A DNA stretch of 64,000 bases from Bdellovibrionales bacterium RIFCSPHIGHO2_01_FULL_40_29 (GTDB taxonomy: Bacteria; Bdellovibrionota; Bdellovibrionia; Bdellovibrionales; Bdellovibrionaceae). The notes below the pieces were generated by a model. It was not told the origin of the DNA and ran no database searches. It saw only the letters and a program-made list of their open reading frames with translations. Position numbers and translations under genes: made by a program. Shown here piece by piece: positions 9,419 through 18,204 of this stretch. How positions within the stretch are numbered: position 1 is the stretch's first letter; each line of letters starts with the position of its first letter. The stretch covers positions 372,001 to 436,000 of the forward strand of contig MEPU01000013.1 of assembly GCA_001771815.1 (NCBI GenBank), in the 5' to 3' direction.

Positions 9419-11100
9419 ATATTTACTTCTGAATTCTGAAGGTTAACAACAGTTGTAATGTGAGCATAAGTTTTACCAGAGGTAGGGCTTTTTATTTTTA
9501 CTTCAAGGGGGCGATATTGCAAATCATCTGTTGAAAAATAATTAGCCTGAGGAACGTATCGAACATAAAAGTCCCCACCCGCGAACACGGTTTGTATTTT
9601 TTTAGATATTTTAAAACTGTCATTAATAATAAGTTGATTATCAACAATACGAACAGTTCGTTTAAAAAAACTATTCACGGATTTATCTCCAGTTATCATC
9701 AAAAAACGAATAATTTTTTTAAAATGAAATGATAGAAAACTAGTTTTAATGCCCAATAATACAAGTCTAAATAAAATAAAAGTCAGTGGATTGAATTTCT
9801 TTATAAAGACTTTGTGCAAAACGTTTTCGCAGCTAATGAGATTTTTTGTTATAAGCGATGGTTTCAACTTTCGTGAAACGACAGATTCGCTTTGCGCGAA
9901 AGACGTATAGACCTGATTGTTGAAATCACACAGCATAAGGCCATTATGAATAATAATCGATTTCTGAGTATTGAGATTATAGACTCTGATAGCACCTCCT
10001 TTTTTAAGGGCTATCCATAAAATGAAGGAATCAAATTTTTTTATATAATGACCAGAATTCTCAAAATAAATTTCTGAAAAAGTAGGTGATTGATAAAATG
10101 GAGTGATTGAGGTTTCTTTTATTTTATCATTAAAATAAAGTGCCGCCTTAAGATAATCGGCTAGTCTGTAGTGAATGTAGTGATCTTCTTGTTGCAGCGG
10201 TGGCACATCATTTGAGTTGATCAAATTATTTCGCATGTGAATCAACAAATCAGAAGCAGATTGAGAGTGTTTGCTCCAAAACTCTAAAGCAAAGTAATAT
10301 CTGTGTGTAGTATGGCGGCTGCTGATATTGCCACCCCATGTGCCATCCGGATAAACAAAATAATTTAAGTATGCAAATAGTTTAGAAATTTTTTTTAAAA
10401 TTTCTTCAGAAGGATAAATAAGAAAAATATCTGCTAAAAAATTTAAAGTTCCCAAACTGTATCCAAGATCGCAGCCATCATACTCAAGAGCCCAACCTTC
10501 ATTAGTAAATAAATTATAAAATTGTTCTAACCACTGATCGATGTCTGTTTGTAAATTAAGGTTGGGAAGCACATGGTTAATTTGAACCAATGCCACGATG
10601 GAAATAGCATAATGATTCGCTAAAATATCGCCCTCATCACGTTTTAAAAGATGTTTTGCCGCTTTACTTAAAGCACTGAGAATATTGGGCATAAGTTCAT
10701 CCAACAGTGCAATGCTTTGAGTATTTTTAAATACTAAAATGGCTTCAGCTACAGCACCGGCAACATAACCAGTTGGACCACCCCAGCCGCGTTCGTTGGG
10801 ATACCACTCATCAAAAGATCCATCGTTGTGTTGAATTTTTAATGTAAAGCGAAGACTGGCTTTTATCCAGTTTAGAACATTTTCATTTTTAAAATAAATG
10901 TTTCCTTCAAAATTAAAATTGTAAAGATAAGCCAAGGTCTTAACTGACATTTGGGCCGTACTGACCGCGTAATCCGTTTTTTTATGCCACCAGTAAGATC
11001 TGTCAAAGCAACCATATGTATTGGATAAAGGATTTCTGTCCAATAAACTGAGAACTCTCGGCATGCTGTCTAAAACAATTTTTAAATACTGTGTTTTCAT
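9406..11100 (-). CDS. heparinase II/III-like alpha/alpha-toroid protein
   Basis: This 564-aa protein has an N-terminal helical half with the block YGCFDRSYWWHKKTD near residue 29 and repeated helix pairs around QHNDGSFDEWYP and WALEYDGCDLGYS. The C-terminal half looks like a beta-sandwich. This layout resembles heparinase II/III-type proteins found in exopolysaccharide clusters. They act on or bind uronic-acid polymers, or serve as epimerase or lyase partners. I see no signal peptide. It overlaps the upstream GT2 by 4 bp (ATGA type). The family call is moderate and the activity is unknown. Confidence 0.5.
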   Translation of the reverse strand: MKTQYLKIVLDSMPRVLSLLDRNPLSNTYGCFDRSYWWHKKTDYAVSTAQMSVKTLAYLYNFNFEGNIYFKNENVLNWIKASLRFTLKIQHNDGSFDEWYPNERGWGGPTGYVAGAVAEAILVFKNTQSIALLDELMPNILSALSKAAKHLLKRDEGDILANHYAISIVALVQINHVLPNLNLQTDIDQWLEQFYNLFTNEGWALEYDGCDLGYSLGTLNFLADIFLIYPSEEILKKISKLFAYLNYFVYPDGTWGGNISSRHTTHRYYFALEFWSKHSQSASDLLIHMRNNLINSNDVPPLQQEDHYIHYRLADYLKAALYFNDKIKETSITPFYQSPTFSEIYFENSGHYIKKFDSFILWIALKKGGAIRVYNLNTQKSIIIHNGLMLCDFNNQVYTSFAQSESVVSRKLKPSLITKNLISCENVLHKVFIKKFNPLTFILFRLVLLGIKTSFLSFHFKKIIRFLMITGDKSVNSFFKRTVRIVDNQLIINDSFKISKKIQTVFAGGDFYVRYVPQANYFSTDDLQYRPLEVKIKSPTSGKTYAHITTVVNLQNSEVNICAE

Positions 11101-11939
11101 TTTAAATCTGTCTCAAAAGAATCAATTGAGATGGCTTGATTTCTTTTATTATGAATAAATGTCGCTATTACAGTTAGCAGTCCAGCAAGATATAGACTCG
11201 AAATATTAAATATTAAGGATAAAATAGTTATAGAGTATAATAAATAATGAAAGTGCATGAGATAAAGTAGACCGGGTAGTGTTCGTCGAATGTACTTTGG
11301 TATTGAGGCAATGACTCTGGAGTCGCTATGTTCTCTCGGAAGCCATTGACTGGGTAATTCAATGATTTGGTAACCACTTCGCACAAAGTGAATCAATGTT
11401 TCTTGAACATAGGTGTGTTTTCCAATTAAAGACAAATTTCTGAGAGTTTCAGGCCGCATAAGTCGAAGTCCACCATGAGAATCTGTGAATGAAAATCCAG
11501 TCGCTAATCTGAGTATTAAAACTAAAACTCGATTTCCTATCAAATTGATAAAAGGGTAGCGGTACTTAATTAAATCTGGGCGTAAAAATCGTGATGAAAT
11601 AACAACGTCAGCTTTTTGTTCAAGTGCCGTATTCACAAAAATTGGAATCTCACTCACATCAACTTGCCCATCAGAATCCAATGTAAGAATAAAATCAGCG
11701 GGTATTTTTAAACAAGATCCAAACCCTTTAAGCATCGAAGCCCCCAAGCCCTGACCTAATCCGCGAATAATATGAGCATTCAATTTTGTGGCTTTTTCAA
11801 TTGTATCGTCATCCGAATCATCAACTAAAAATATATCGTATAGATAGTTATTGTCTTCACTGACTTTGCGAATGGATTCGATTAAGTGCGTGATGCTTTC
11901 CGATTCATTCTTTGTTGGGATTAAGTAGTTAATTCTCAC
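11097..11939 (-). CDS. family 2 glycosyltransferase, dolichol-P-mannose-synthase type
   Basis: This 280-aa protein starts with the GT2 nucleotide-binding block (INYLIPTKNESESITHLIES) and has the DXD-like LTLDSDGQVD near residue 85. A DSHGGLRLMR block is typical of DPM1-like enzymes. Two hydrophobic C-terminal helices (about residues 228-262) could anchor it to the inner membrane. Such enzymes load a sugar onto polyprenyl phosphate, which would provide the donor for the GT39 protein of the same operon. That link is inference from gene order. It lies 2 bp from the dehydrogenase gene. Confidence 0.8.
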   Translation of the reverse strand: MRINYLIPTKNESESITHLIESIRKVSEDNNYLYDIFLVDDSDDDTIEKATKLNAHIIRGLGQGLGASMLKGFGSCLKIPADFILTLDSDGQVDVSEIPIFVNTALEQKADVVISSRFLRPDLIKYRYPFINLIGNRVLVLILRLATGFSFTDSHGGLRLMRPETLRNLSLIGKHTYVQETLIHFVRSGYQIIELPSQWLPREHSDSRVIASIPKYIRRTLPGLLYLMHFHYLLYSITILSLIFNISSLYLAGLLTVIATFIHNKRNQAISIDSFETDLK

Positions 11940-11941
11940 TA

Positions 11942-12835
11942 TTATTTCTTTTGCATAAGGTGGGCTTTGTGAAAATCATTGCTTTGAATAATAGAGGCTA
12001 TAACAGGCAATTTTAAATTATGGTGGCGCGTAATAGTCTCAAGAGCTTTTAAATCTTTTTCCAAACAGTGACCAGCAAAAGGCTCCCCCGGTTTTAAATA
12101 AAGTTCTGAAATATTTAACTTCTTGTCACTAACAAAGGCTTTCATAACAAAATGAGAGTTGAAATTAAAAACTTCACCTAAACGAAAAATTTCATTAGCA
12201 TACGATACTTTTAAGGCATGAAAGGCATTGGACAAAACCTTTAATGCCTCGAGCTCGGTAAATTGATCAATACTGGATTCAATTTTTGGAAAAATTTTAT
12301 CAAAACTAGTTTGTGATATGTGATTTAAGTGCGTTGCTATGCTTAGTGGAGGATTTAAAACATCATCTTTGATATCCTTTTCGCGTAAGAATTCAGGATA
12401 ATAGCTGAACAGGGTGTGGTCTTTAAATAGTGGCTTAAGAGCATTTAGGATACCAGGCTGCAGGGTTGAACGAATAATTATATGTTTGTTGACGGCATTG
12501 TGAGACTGAATATCATGAATGGCTTTTTTGATAGAGTCTAAGTTAATTCCTTCGACATTTGTTGGGGTCCCGACGCAAACTATGTAGTAATGATTCTGAA
12601 CTGAATAGTCAGCAAGTGACTCAGATAAAGTAAATTTCTTTTTCTCTATAAAAGAGCTGATGTCAGATAATAGCGATAGATCAATATTTAAATCATTTTT
12701 TAGAATTCTATTTAATTGCTGGCGAGACGTGTCAACTCCGAAAACAGACAAACCTCTATTCAGCAAATCCCAAGATGTTGCCAGCCCAACAGGGCCTAAC
12801 CCAAGAACATGAATTGCACAATTGGAATTACTCAC
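11942..12835 (-). CDS. short nucleotide-sugar dehydrogenase-like protein
   Basis: The N-terminal Rossmann motif (VLGLGPVGLATSWDLL) and the catalytic-cysteine block (PFAGHCLEKDLKAL, near residue 255) place this in the UDP-glucose/GDP-mannose dehydrogenase family. These enzymes oxidise the C6 hydroxyl of nucleotide sugars to uronic acids. It is only 297 aa against a usual 420-450: the C-terminal nucleotide-sugar-binding domain is absent, and the frame ends cleanly rather than by an obvious frameshift. It may be active on a smaller substrate, need a partner, or be degenerate. It is in the glycan operon, between an AsnB-like gene and GT2. Confidence 0.75.
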   Translation of the reverse strand: MSNSNCAIHVLGLGPVGLATSWDLLNRGLSVFGVDTSRQQLNRILKNDLNIDLSLLSDISSFIEKKKFTLSESLADYSVQNHYYIVCVGTPTNVEGINLDSIKKAIHDIQSHNAVNKHIIIRSTLQPGILNALKPLFKDHTLFSYYPEFLREKDIKDDVLNPPLSIATHLNHISQTSFDKIFPKIESSIDQFTELEALKVLSNAFHALKVSYANEIFRLGEVFNFNSHFVMKAFVSDKKLNISELYLKPGEPFAGHCLEKDLKALETITRHHNLKLPVIASIIQSNDFHKAHLMQKK

Positions 12836-12849
12836 GATCGAAACCTCTT

Positions 12850-14748
12850 CTATTTTAAAAAATCTTCTAAGTGAGTGTCTAATTTTTCTTCAAAAATTTT
12901 GCCATCTAAAAATAACTCACACCAAATTTCTAAACTCATTAAAGTAAAAATACGGTAACCATGATTTTTAAGCTCTAACAATTCTGTTGCGCTTAAATTT
13001 TGCTTTAAAAATTCCTGAAACAATTGATCTAAATAATTATTATTATACCAATTTCGAGCCTTGAGCTTATCTAGTAATTGCCATAAAAAATCTTTGCGGG
13101 GCTGCAATATTTTTGTCCAAGGAATATCAAAACTGCGATTATAAATTTCAGATTTTTTGAGGTATTGAGATAAGGCAGCTTTATGAAATTTTCTATTTAT
13201 TTTCTTATTGTTTGTTAAGCGCTGAAAAAAATTTCCACCATTGATCCAATCGGCAGGTAACTGATTGATGAAATCAATGACACCCTTATTGATTGTGGGA
13301 AGGTAAAGATCCATTCCAAAATACCGCGCTGACTTTCCTGTGTGAAATGATTGATAAGTATAAAACCCATTGAATAATTTTGATTCAATAAGGGTGTCTG
13401 AGAAATTTTTATTTGAATATTTAATTTCAGTATGACTGTTCGAATAGGGATGGGATAAAATTTCAGTTTTTAAAAGTTTGTCTTGAAAATCTTGATCAAA
13501 ATGCCTGTAAGTGCATAATTTTCTTAGAAAATCATGGTGATAATTTTTTTCAGTGAAAAGCTTGGCAACATGTTCAAGCTCCCAAAATCTTTCCCAATCG
13601 GTCAGTTTTCGCAAAAGCTTGCTTAAGGTATAAATTGATTTTCTAAACCACAATGGAAATCTAAAGAATAAGCGATGATACTCAGCAACAGGGTAATATT
13701 CTCCCCACAGAGTGTCTCCACCATCACCTCCGAGCATTGTATCAACATCAACCCCGGCTTTTTTCATCAAGATATGAAGGGGTAGCGAAGACCCAACAAC
13801 AGGCTCTTCGTTTGCCTTAATAAGATCAATTGCATAATCAAGATCTTTTGCCGTAAATGGAATGGCCGTAAATGCAGCGTCAAACTTCTGAGCTATATTT
13901 GCGGCGTAGCTCTCTTCGTTAAAGTTCCAATCTGGAAACGTTACAGTAAAGGCTTCTAATTTTGGTAGCTTTAGACGTTTGAGAACTTTTTCTGCTTGAA
14001 TCACAACAAAACTAGTATCATGCCCCCCACTCAGCAGCGTGCCGACGCGTCGTGATTTTTTTGCACGAAGATAGTTTTCAAGGCCTTGTTGGTACAAGTG
14101 CTCATAGCGAGAAATATGGTTTTGCAAATGATCAAAAGGTTTTCTATTAAACTTAATTTCATCGGACCAATAGCTTTTTTGAAAAATTTTAGAATTCTTT
14201 ATTATAAAGTAATCTGCTGGCAGCATTTTACTGACTCCAGCAACGGGTGTTTTTTCACTGATAATGAAGCCATTGGATAAAAATGAACGGATGCTGCCAA
14301 AATCGGGCTGGCGAGGAATTGGAAAATTGCTTAATAGATCTTTCAAGGATTCAGAAAAATAAAATTCAGTTTCTGTTAAATAATAGTAAAGTCTGTTGGC
14401 TTCATAGCGATTATTAACAATAAATATTTCGTCTGAATTTTTTGGCTTAAAAACTAATAAGAAGAGTCCATCCAAATGGCGAACAAAATTTTCTGAATAA
14501 AAAAGATAAAGTGCATTAATGCTGCTTAACTGATTATTTAAATCAAGTTGAATATTGGTTTCAATGAACTGGGTTATATTTCCATCAATATATAAAAATG
14601 AATCATTGTCCTTTAAAAACAAAGATGTTGCAGACCAGCTGAAATCAAATTGTCCATTCGTAAAATCAACATGATGATAATCTGGAGACATATTTTTCTT
14701 TAAAGAAATTTCTGTTTTATTATCTACTTTTATAAAATGACCTAGCAT
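12850..14748 (-). CDS. asparagine-synthetase-like protein lacking the glutaminase cysteine
   Basis: This 632-aa protein has the length and two-domain shape of AsnB. It begins MLGHFIKVDNK instead of MCGI, so the N-terminal nucleophile for glutamine hydrolysis is missing. The PP-loop reads LLSGGHDTS and the second conserved motif reads GGDGGDTLWGEY, where the usual acidic Glu of GDGGDELFGGY is Thr. It may form an amide, ester or adenylate from ammonia or an amine rather than from glutamine, as beta-lactam synthetase-like members do. It is the first gene of the minus operon. No Shine-Dalgarno is visible before the ATG. Confidence 0.75.
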   Translation of the reverse strand: MLGHFIKVDNKTEISLKKNMSPDYHHVDFTNGQFDFSWSATSLFLKDNDSFLYIDGNITQFIETNIQLDLNNQLSSINALYLFYSENFVRHLDGLFLLVFKPKNSDEIFIVNNRYEANRLYYYLTETEFYFSESLKDLLSNFPIPRQPDFGSIRSFLSNGFIISEKTPVAGVSKMLPADYFIIKNSKIFQKSYWSDEIKFNRKPFDHLQNHISRYEHLYQQGLENYLRAKKSRRVGTLLSGGHDTSFVVIQAEKVLKRLKLPKLEAFTVTFPDWNFNEESYAANIAQKFDAAFTAIPFTAKDLDYAIDLIKANEEPVVGSSLPLHILMKKAGVDVDTMLGGDGGDTLWGEYYPVAEYHRLFFRFPLWFRKSIYTLSKLLRKLTDWERFWELEHVAKLFTEKNYHHDFLRKLCTYRHFDQDFQDKLLKTEILSHPYSNSHTEIKYSNKNFSDTLIESKLFNGFYTYQSFHTGKSARYFGMDLYLPTINKGVIDFINQLPADWINGGNFFQRLTNNKKINRKFHKAALSQYLKKSEIYNRSFDIPWTKILQPRKDFLWQLLDKLKARNWYNNNYLDQLFQEFLKQNLSATELLELKNHGYRIFTLMSLEIWCELFLDGKIFEEKLDTHLEDFLK

Positions 14749-14749
14749 A

Positions 14750-14779
14750 GTTATACTAACCTAACTTAGTTGGTCTCAA
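14750..14779 (-). promoter_or_regulatory. candidate sigma-70-like promoter of the glycan operon
   Basis: On the minus strand, TTGAGA (14774-14779) and TATAAC (14750-14755) are separated by 18 bp. The predicted start of transcription falls at or very near the ATG of the AsnB-like gene. That would give a leaderless mRNA and explain the missing ribosome-binding site. Predicted by eye only. Confidence 0.4.
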
Positions 14780-14821
14780 ATCGACAAGTAGAGAATAGCT
14801 TTTGCGACGGCTTCGGCGAAC

Positions 14822-14917
14822 ATGACTCACGAAGACATTAATAAGGAAAATGGCTTTGAAAATAGAGTCTCAGGCTTGACTGACCTTGGATATATAAAAC
14901 ATGCTAATCAAGGATGA
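14822..14917 (+). CDS. possible 31-aa peptide ahead of the SxtJ-like gene
   Basis: A short ORF encodes a polar peptide beginning MTHEDINKENGF and ending IKHANQG. Its stop overlaps the next start in ATGA form. It could be a leader peptide coupling translation of the next gene, or simply chance. It has no good ribosome-binding site and no hydrophobic segment. I list it because the overlap is exact and the next gene also lacks a good Shine-Dalgarno. Confidence 0.25.
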   Translation: MTHEDINKENGFENRVSGLTDLGYIKHANQG

Positions 14918-15174
14918 ATTTTTTAAAAAATATGAGCCATAAAACATTTCAACTTTGGGTCCAAATTGGATACTTTTTACAGCTCATTATGACTCCAGTT
15001 ATTTTAATTTTTATTTTTGTTCTTCTTATTGTGCCGATTGCATTTTTACAGAAAATTTTTAAAAAGGACCTTCATAAAATGGGGTTGATTTCAAATCCCA
15101 CTAAAACGAGTTACTGGCTTATTGTTGAAGAAGTTAGTTCTCACTCATCAGTAAGCATGAAGCGTCAATTTTAA
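14914..15174 (+). CDS. short SxtJ-family membrane protein
   Basis: This 86-aa protein has one long hydrophobic stretch (residues about 20-50) and ends SMKRQF. The block around WVQIGYFLQ..TPVILIFIFVLLIVPI, a YW motif and the MKxQF tail match the C-terminal part of SxtJ-type membrane proteins. These are found beside SxtK/DUF5989 and O-carbamoyltransferases. It is shorter than the roughly 130 aa I expect: the N-terminal helical hairpin is missing and is not found upstream. The next gene begins 12 bp downstream and is its usual partner. The function is unknown. Confidence 0.6.
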   Translation: MNFLKNMSHKTFQLWVQIGYFLQLIMTPVILIFIFVLLIVPIAFLQKIFKKDLHKMGLISNPTKTSYWLIVEEVSSHSSVSMKRQF

Positions 15175-15186
15175 ACTAAGGAAAAA

Positions 15187-15336
15187 ATGGATTTTATAAA
15201 TGAGTTTTATTTGTTTTTGAAGGTGCGAAAAAAGTATTGGCTATTGCCGATACTCCTTACTTTTATTCTTTTGGGATCACTTATATATTTTTCTAGTGGC
15301 ACAATCGTGGCCCCATTTATATACACGTTGTTCTAA
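15187..15336 (+). CDS. DUF5989/SxtK-like small membrane protein (49 aa)
   Basis: This very small gene runs from ATG 15187 to TAA 15334-15336. It encodes a short N-terminal helix with a charged KVRKKYWLLP motif, one transmembrane helix, and the ending APFIYTLF. The motif KKYW.LP followed by one helix and APFIYTLF is characteristic of DUF5989 proteins (SxtK), which sit between SxtJ and a carbamoyltransferase. The stop codon shares its last A with the ATG of the carbamoyltransferase gene (TAATG), indicating tight coupling. Its biochemical role is not known; a membrane adaptor for the carbamoylation step is a reasonable guess. Confidence 0.8.
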   Translation: MDFINEFYLFLKVRKKYWLLPILLTFILLGSLIYFSSGTIVAPFIYTLF

Positions 15337-17117
15337 TGTACATCATTGGTATTTCAGCATTTTATCATGATAGTTCTATATCCATCATAAAAGATGGTGA
15401 AATTTTATTCGCTGCTCAGGAGGAGCGATACACTCGCATAAAAAATGATTCAAGTTTTCCTGAACTTGCATTGCAGGCGGGGCTTGGTTATCTGAAAATT
15501 TTACCGCATCAAGTTGATGCTATTGTTTTTTATGAAAAACCTTTCTTAAAGTTTGAACGAATTTTAGAAACTTATCTTAATTATGCCCCTAGAGGTTTTT
15601 TATCGTTTTTAAAATCTATGCCACCTTGGATAAAAGAAAAACTATTTCAAAAAAAAATAATTGCTAAAAAGTTGATTCAAATGAAATTTTCGAAAGATAT
15701 AATAAATAGAATTTATTTTTCTGATCATCATTTAAGTCATGCGGCAAGTGCTTTTTATCCGTCACCATTTCAAAAAGCTTTGGTTTTAACGATGGACGGT
15801 GTGGGAGAGTGGCCGACAACAACGGTTTATACTGGGGTTGATTCAGAACTTAAGAAAATAAAAGAAATTCATTTTCCACACAGTTTGGGATTGCTTTATT
15901 CTGCCTTTACTTACTATTGCGGATTTAAAGTCAATTCAGGTGAGTACAAATTGATGGGTTTGGCACCATTTGGTCAGCCAAAATATAGCGATTTGATAAA
16001 AAAAGAACTTATAGATATTAAATCTGATGGTTCTTTTCATTTGAATATGAAGTATTTTGATTATTGTACTGGACTAAAAATGACCAATAAACAATTTGAC
16101 AATTTATTTGGAAAATCTTTTCGTCGCCCCACTGAGCCCATCTTGCAAATTCACATGGATATAGCAGCTTCAATTCAACTGGTTCTCGAAGAAATTATTA
16201 TCAAAATATGTAAATCTTTAAAGTCTGATTATCCAGAATACACCGCTCTGGTTTTGGCCGGAGGTGTGGCATTAAACTGTGTCGTCAATGGAAAAATTGA
16301 ACAGGAAAAAATATTTGAGCATCTTTGGATTCAGCCTGCGTCGGGCGATGCGGGTGGCTCGTTGGGGGCCGCGCTGGCATTTTATTATAACGAACTTAAA
16401 AATAACAGGGTTGCAAATTCTGATGATCAAATGAATGGGTCTTATCTTGGAAATGATTATTCAAATTTGGAAATCAAAAATTTTTTAACTGAAATCGGGG
16501 CCAGTTTTCATTTTTTCCCCAATGAAAAATCAGCAGAGTTATTAAACTTAGTCTGTCACGAACTATGTGATGAAAAAGCGGTGGGTTGGTTTCAGGGGCG
16601 AATGGAATTTGGCCCTCGAGCATTAGGGAATCGATCTATTTTAGCAAGTCCAGTTCCTCGCGATATGCAAAAAAAACTAAATATTAAAATTAAGTTTCGA
16701 GAGTCTTTTCGGCCCTTTGCACCAGCTATTCTCGAGGAAGAAGCCTGGCATTGGTATAATATAAAAACAACATCATCTTATATGTTGAAGACTGCAACCA
16801 TAAATAAAAATTATCAAAATCATGTCCCTGCAGTAACGCATGTTGATCAAACGGCACGCCTTCAGACTGTTAACAAAAAAACAAATTTAATTTTCCATAG
16901 ATTAATTTCAGAATTTTATAAAAAAAGTCAAATTCCCATGCTGGTGAATACCAGTTTTAATATTCGAGGAGAGCCCATAGTAGAATCTCCTCAAGATGCT
17001 TTCCGGTGTTTTATGGGAACACATTTAGACGTTTTAGTTATGAATTCATTTTTACTATATAAAGATGAACAGCCAAGCCATTTAAAAAGTGACTACCGAG
17101 AAAGTATTGAGGACTAG
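15336..17117 (+). CDS. O-carbamoyltransferase (NodU/CmcH/TobZ/SxtI family)
   Basis: This 593-aa protein begins MYIIGISAFYHDSSISIIKDG and contains the hallmark blocks of the family. These are AAQEERYTRIK, LTMDGVGEW, NSGEYKLMGLAPFG, LAGGVALNCVVNGK and the YrdC-like/Kae1-like C-terminal GRMEFGPRALGNRSILA, plus PMLVNTSFNIRGEP. Family members transfer a carbamoyl group from carbamoyl phosphate, via carbamoyl-AMP, to a hydroxyl of a sugar, antibiotic or Nod factor. With SxtJ-, SxtK- and SGNH-type neighbours, the target is likely a surface glycan or an exported small molecule. It has full family length. Confidence 0.9.
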   Translation: MYIIGISAFYHDSSISIIKDGEILFAAQEERYTRIKNDSSFPELALQAGLGYLKILPHQVDAIVFYEKPFLKFERILETYLNYAPRGFLSFLKSMPPWIKEKLFQKKIIAKKLIQMKFSKDIINRIYFSDHHLSHAASAFYPSPFQKALVLTMDGVGEWPTTTVYTGVDSELKKIKEIHFPHSLGLLYSAFTYYCGFKVNSGEYKLMGLAPFGQPKYSDLIKKELIDIKSDGSFHLNMKYFDYCTGLKMTNKQFDNLFGKSFRRPTEPILQIHMDIAASIQLVLEEIIIKICKSLKSDYPEYTALVLAGGVALNCVVNGKIEQEKIFEHLWIQPASGDAGGSLGAALAFYYNELKNNRVANSDDQMNGSYLGNDYSNLEIKNFLTEIGASFHFFPNEKSAELLNLVCHELCDEKAVGWFQGRMEFGPRALGNRSILASPVPRDMQKKLNIKIKFRESFRPFAPAILEEEAWHWYNIKTTSSYMLKTATINKNYQNHVPAVTHVDQTARLQTVNKKTNLIFHRLISEFYKKSQIPMLVNTSFNIRGEPIVESPQDAFRCFMGTHLDVLVMNSFLLYKDEQPSHLKSDYRESIED

Positions 17118-17122
17118 AGCCC

Positions 17123-18169
17123 GTGAAGAATGTAATTTTAGTTTTTGTAAGCATCCTGGCTACAGCGATAATAATGGATTATTCGTTTGGGCGAATTCGA
17201 ACGGAAAACTATTCGGCTGTAAATACAAGATGGCCACAGCCGTTTCTAGGTTTTGGTGATTTCAAAGAACTTAACTCAGCTTCAGAATCTTTAGAAAGTT
17301 TGGGATACAGGGCATTAGAGTTTGGTTATATCTATGATGATGAAAAGGTGATTCATTACTTGCACGAGCGCGGTAACTTTTTATTCTCAGATGAGCACGT
17401 TGATCCAAAGAAGAAAAATATATTCTTAGTCGGTGCGTCTGCAGCGTTGGGAGATGGGGCAAGTGATCATCAAAATAGCATTTGGAGAAATTTAGAAAAT
17501 TTACTTTATCAAAAAACCTCTGATTATCAGGTTTTGCCTGCGGCGATCAGAGCCTACAATTCTACACAGGAGCGTATTGCGACTGAACTGTATTTATTTC
17601 CCATAAAGCCAAATCGACTTATTTTTTTTCATGGATTCAATGATGCCAATCAAGTCGAGTCACTGGCGCGACCTGGTGATCCGTACAATCAGGGTCTGGT
17701 CTATTTTGAAAACAGTAATTTGTTGTTTTCATTTTTAAAACTTTTTTCCGAGCAGAGTAATATTATTAATTCTGTCTTTAAAAATTATATTGAAAATTCG
17801 ATTTCAAAAAGATCTTCAGAACTTCTGAGCAGAACAGAATTTTATTCAGGATATGTGCAATCAGCAGCTCATATTTATATGGATAATATTGGACGCGTGA
17901 ATCGACGCTGTCAACAAGAGGGTATTCCTTGTTATTTTATTCTTCAGCCTTACAGGCGAGATACTGCGGGGACTGTTATTGAAGACATCTACAGTAAAAT
18001 TAATCAACTCGTCGAAAATCAAAATCAGCTGAAGAAGGGTATAAATTTTTTTGATTACTCAGATAAGTATGCGAATAAAAAAAGTCTTTTTTTTGATGTC
18101 GTCCACCTTAATGACGAGGGTCAGCGTGAGGTTGCTCAGGACATCTATTCAGACATATTACAAAAATGA
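17123..18169 (+). CDS. membrane-anchored SGNH hydrolase-like protein
   Basis: This 348-aa protein with a GTG start lies 5 bp after the carbamoyltransferase gene. An N-terminal hydrophobic segment (VILVFVSILATAIIMDYSF) predicts a signal anchor or signal peptide. The SGNH serine block is present as LVGASAALGDG. There is an asparagine-containing FFHGFNDANQ block and a C-terminal DVVHLNDEG block (Asp-X-X-His). SGNH enzymes add or remove acyl esters. This type often accompanies carbamoyltransferase/SxtJ/SxtK genes, so it probably modifies the same product outside the inner membrane. Confidence 0.75.
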   Translation: MKNVILVFVSILATAIIMDYSFGRIRTENYSAVNTRWPQPFLGFGDFKELNSASESLESLGYRALEFGYIYDDEKVIHYLHERGNFLFSDEHVDPKKKNIFLVGASAALGDGASDHQNSIWRNLENLLYQKTSDYQVLPAAIRAYNSTQERIATELYLFPIKPNRLIFFHGFNDANQVESLARPGDPYNQGLVYFENSNLLFSFLKLFSEQSNIINSVFKNYIENSISKRSSELLSRTEFYSGYVQSAAHIYMDNIGRVNRRCQQEGIPCYFILQPYRRDTAGTVIEDIYSKINQLVENQNQLKKGINFFDYSDKYANKKSLFFDVVHLNDEGQREVAQDIYSDILQK

Positions 18170-18204
18170 TTTGACTCGAAAAATTCGCTTAGTAGGATAG
18201 CCCT

